In this document: piece after piece, positions 63,596 through 64,000 of the stretch
How positions within the stretch are numbered: position 1 is the first letter of the stretch
How the letters are laid out: the number at the start of each line of letters is the position of its first letter
NCBI GenBank assembly: GCA_947469885.1
Contig: CANIQT010000020.1
Location: forward strand, 1-64,000
Direction: 5' to 3'
Source of the DNA: Bacteroidota bacterium
GTDB lineage: Bacteria > Bacteroidota > Bacteroidia > 2-12-FULL-35-15
DNA length: 64,000 nt
Notes under the pieces: generated by a model
What the model saw: only the letters and a program-made list of their open reading frames with translations
Told to the model about the DNA's origin: nothing
The model's database searches: none
Made by a program: the position numbers and the translations under genes

Positions 63596-63689
63596 TAAGC
63601 CCGCAGTTGTACTGCGTGTTTATTTAATACTTTAAGTTTTACTTACAACAAAAAAAACTCCCTGCAATAATGCAAGGAGTTTTTTTTAT
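63596..63689. repeat. Right direct repeat flanking the DUF4160/DUF2442 module
   Basis: TAAGCCCGCAGTTGTACTG, then TGTTTATTTAATACTTTAAG and a terminator, closely matching the left copy. It stops ~30 bp from the tRNA gene and does not include tRNA sequence. Confidence 0.88.
63651..63688. terminator. Bidirectional intrinsic terminator inside the right direct repeat
   Basis: AAAAAAACTCCCTGCA and TGCAAGGAGTTTTTTTT pair with one mismatch around ATAA. Confidence 0.9.
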
Positions 63690-63720
63690 AAATATAATTT
63701 AAGGTAGTTTGAAAGTGGAG

Positions 63721-63800
63721 TGTCCGGGAGGAGATTCGAACTCCCACGATTTCTCGCCAGCCCCTCAAGCTGGTGCGTCTGCCAGTTTCGCCACCCGGAC
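63721..63800 (-). tRNA. tRNA-Leu (anticodon GAG)
   Basis: On the minus strand GTCCGGG...CCCGGAC forms the acceptor stem with A as discriminator. CCAGC-TTGAGGG-GCTGG is the anticodon arm with anticodon GAG. A variable arm (CGAGAAATCG) of class II type and the GTTCGAATC T loop follow. CCA is not encoded. Confidence 0.95.
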
Positions 63801-63804
63801 AATT

Positions 63805-64000
63805 TTAATCGTACAACTCAAATTTAATATCCCCTTTTTCGTAACCAATTGTTTTCAGATTTTCAACCGTTTCCATAATCATTGCTTTCCATCCGCAGAT
63901 GTAGAATTGAGCGGCTGGTTTGTGAGCAAACATATCTTTATAAATTTGGTGAACATATCCTTTTGCACCTTTCCAGTCAGGCGAAGTTTCGCGCGAACAA
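63805..64000 (-). CDS. Ferredoxin reductase-like FAD/NAD(P)-binding oxidoreductase, C-terminal part
   Basis: 65 codons run in from the right edge. QFYICGWKAMIMETVENLKT (in parts: FYICGWKAM) and the terminal FELYD match the NAD(P)-binding half of FNR-type flavoprotein reductases. The FAD domain lies outside the window. Stop is 5 bp from the tRNA gene. Confidence 0.8.
   Translation of the reverse strand, partial: CSRETSPDWKGAKGYVHQIYKDMFAHKPAAQFYICGWKAMIMETVENLKTIGYEKGDIKFELYD

Noticed and set aside
63596-63800. Direct repeats as attL/attR of an element integrated in tRNA-Leu
   Set aside because: Neither repeat contains tRNA sequence, and no integrase is present.

Overview
This window is a chromosomal segment of a Bacteroidota bacterium, probably an uncultured Flavobacteriales-, Sphingobacteriales- or Chitinophagales-like lineage that cannot be narrowed further from the sequence. 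The evidence is AT-rich DNA, many -7 promoter boxes of the Bacteroidota form TAnnTTTG, secreted proteins ending in type IX secretion (T9SS) sorting domains of both type A and type B, PKD and Ig-like repeat proteins, outer-membrane barrels with thrombospondin-3 repeats, and the neighbours rpsO-pnp.

Layout. 0-4 kb: the 3' end of a giant T9SS type B protein with fourteen exact-length 210-bp repeats. 4-13.5 kb: a secreted beta-lactamase-fold hydrolase, a DUF349 protein, an APH-like kinase, a secreted repeat protein, an M14 carboxypeptidase and a pirin. 13.6-18 kb: a three-gene MukBEF/MksBEF-like condensin operon with no adjacent JetD/MksG nuclease. 18-25 kb: mtaB, two tandem DUF4197 genes, a FAH-family gene, a DEDDh exonuclease and a TPR/PD40 protein. 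25-31 kb: a T9SS type A protein, class I aldolase, accD, rpsO and pnp. 31-43.4 kb: mostly minus-strand housekeeping genes (LOG family, uvrA, rsmE, pckA, DUF423, aroE, SET domain, ispH), a barrel gene broken by an in-frame TAA, and a PIN/DUF6364 toxin-antitoxin pair. 43.6-62.8 kb: an accessory region with an inverted, diverged duplicated locus, two very large T9SS type B proteins and a barrel/SPOR envelope cluster. 63-64 kb: a DUF4160/DUF2442 pair between direct repeats, tRNA-Leu(GAG) and the end of a ferredoxin-reductase-like gene.

The most unusual content is non-coding. Four clear arrays, and perhaps a fifth, of imperfect tandem repeats share a period of 21-22 bp although their sequences are unrelated; each lies just beyond a terminator-like hairpin. 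Two of them lie about 90 bp upstream of two paralogous genes of unknown function. Those two loci also share a repeat element, a hairpin, a terminator and a conserved leader in front of the next gene. The window also has a candidate short RNA on the minus strand near 31.5 kb, simple 7-11-bp repeats that occur both between genes and in frame inside genes (mtaB and two T9SS proteins), and two genes each interrupted by one in-frame TAA. All family names come from reading motifs; no database search was possible.
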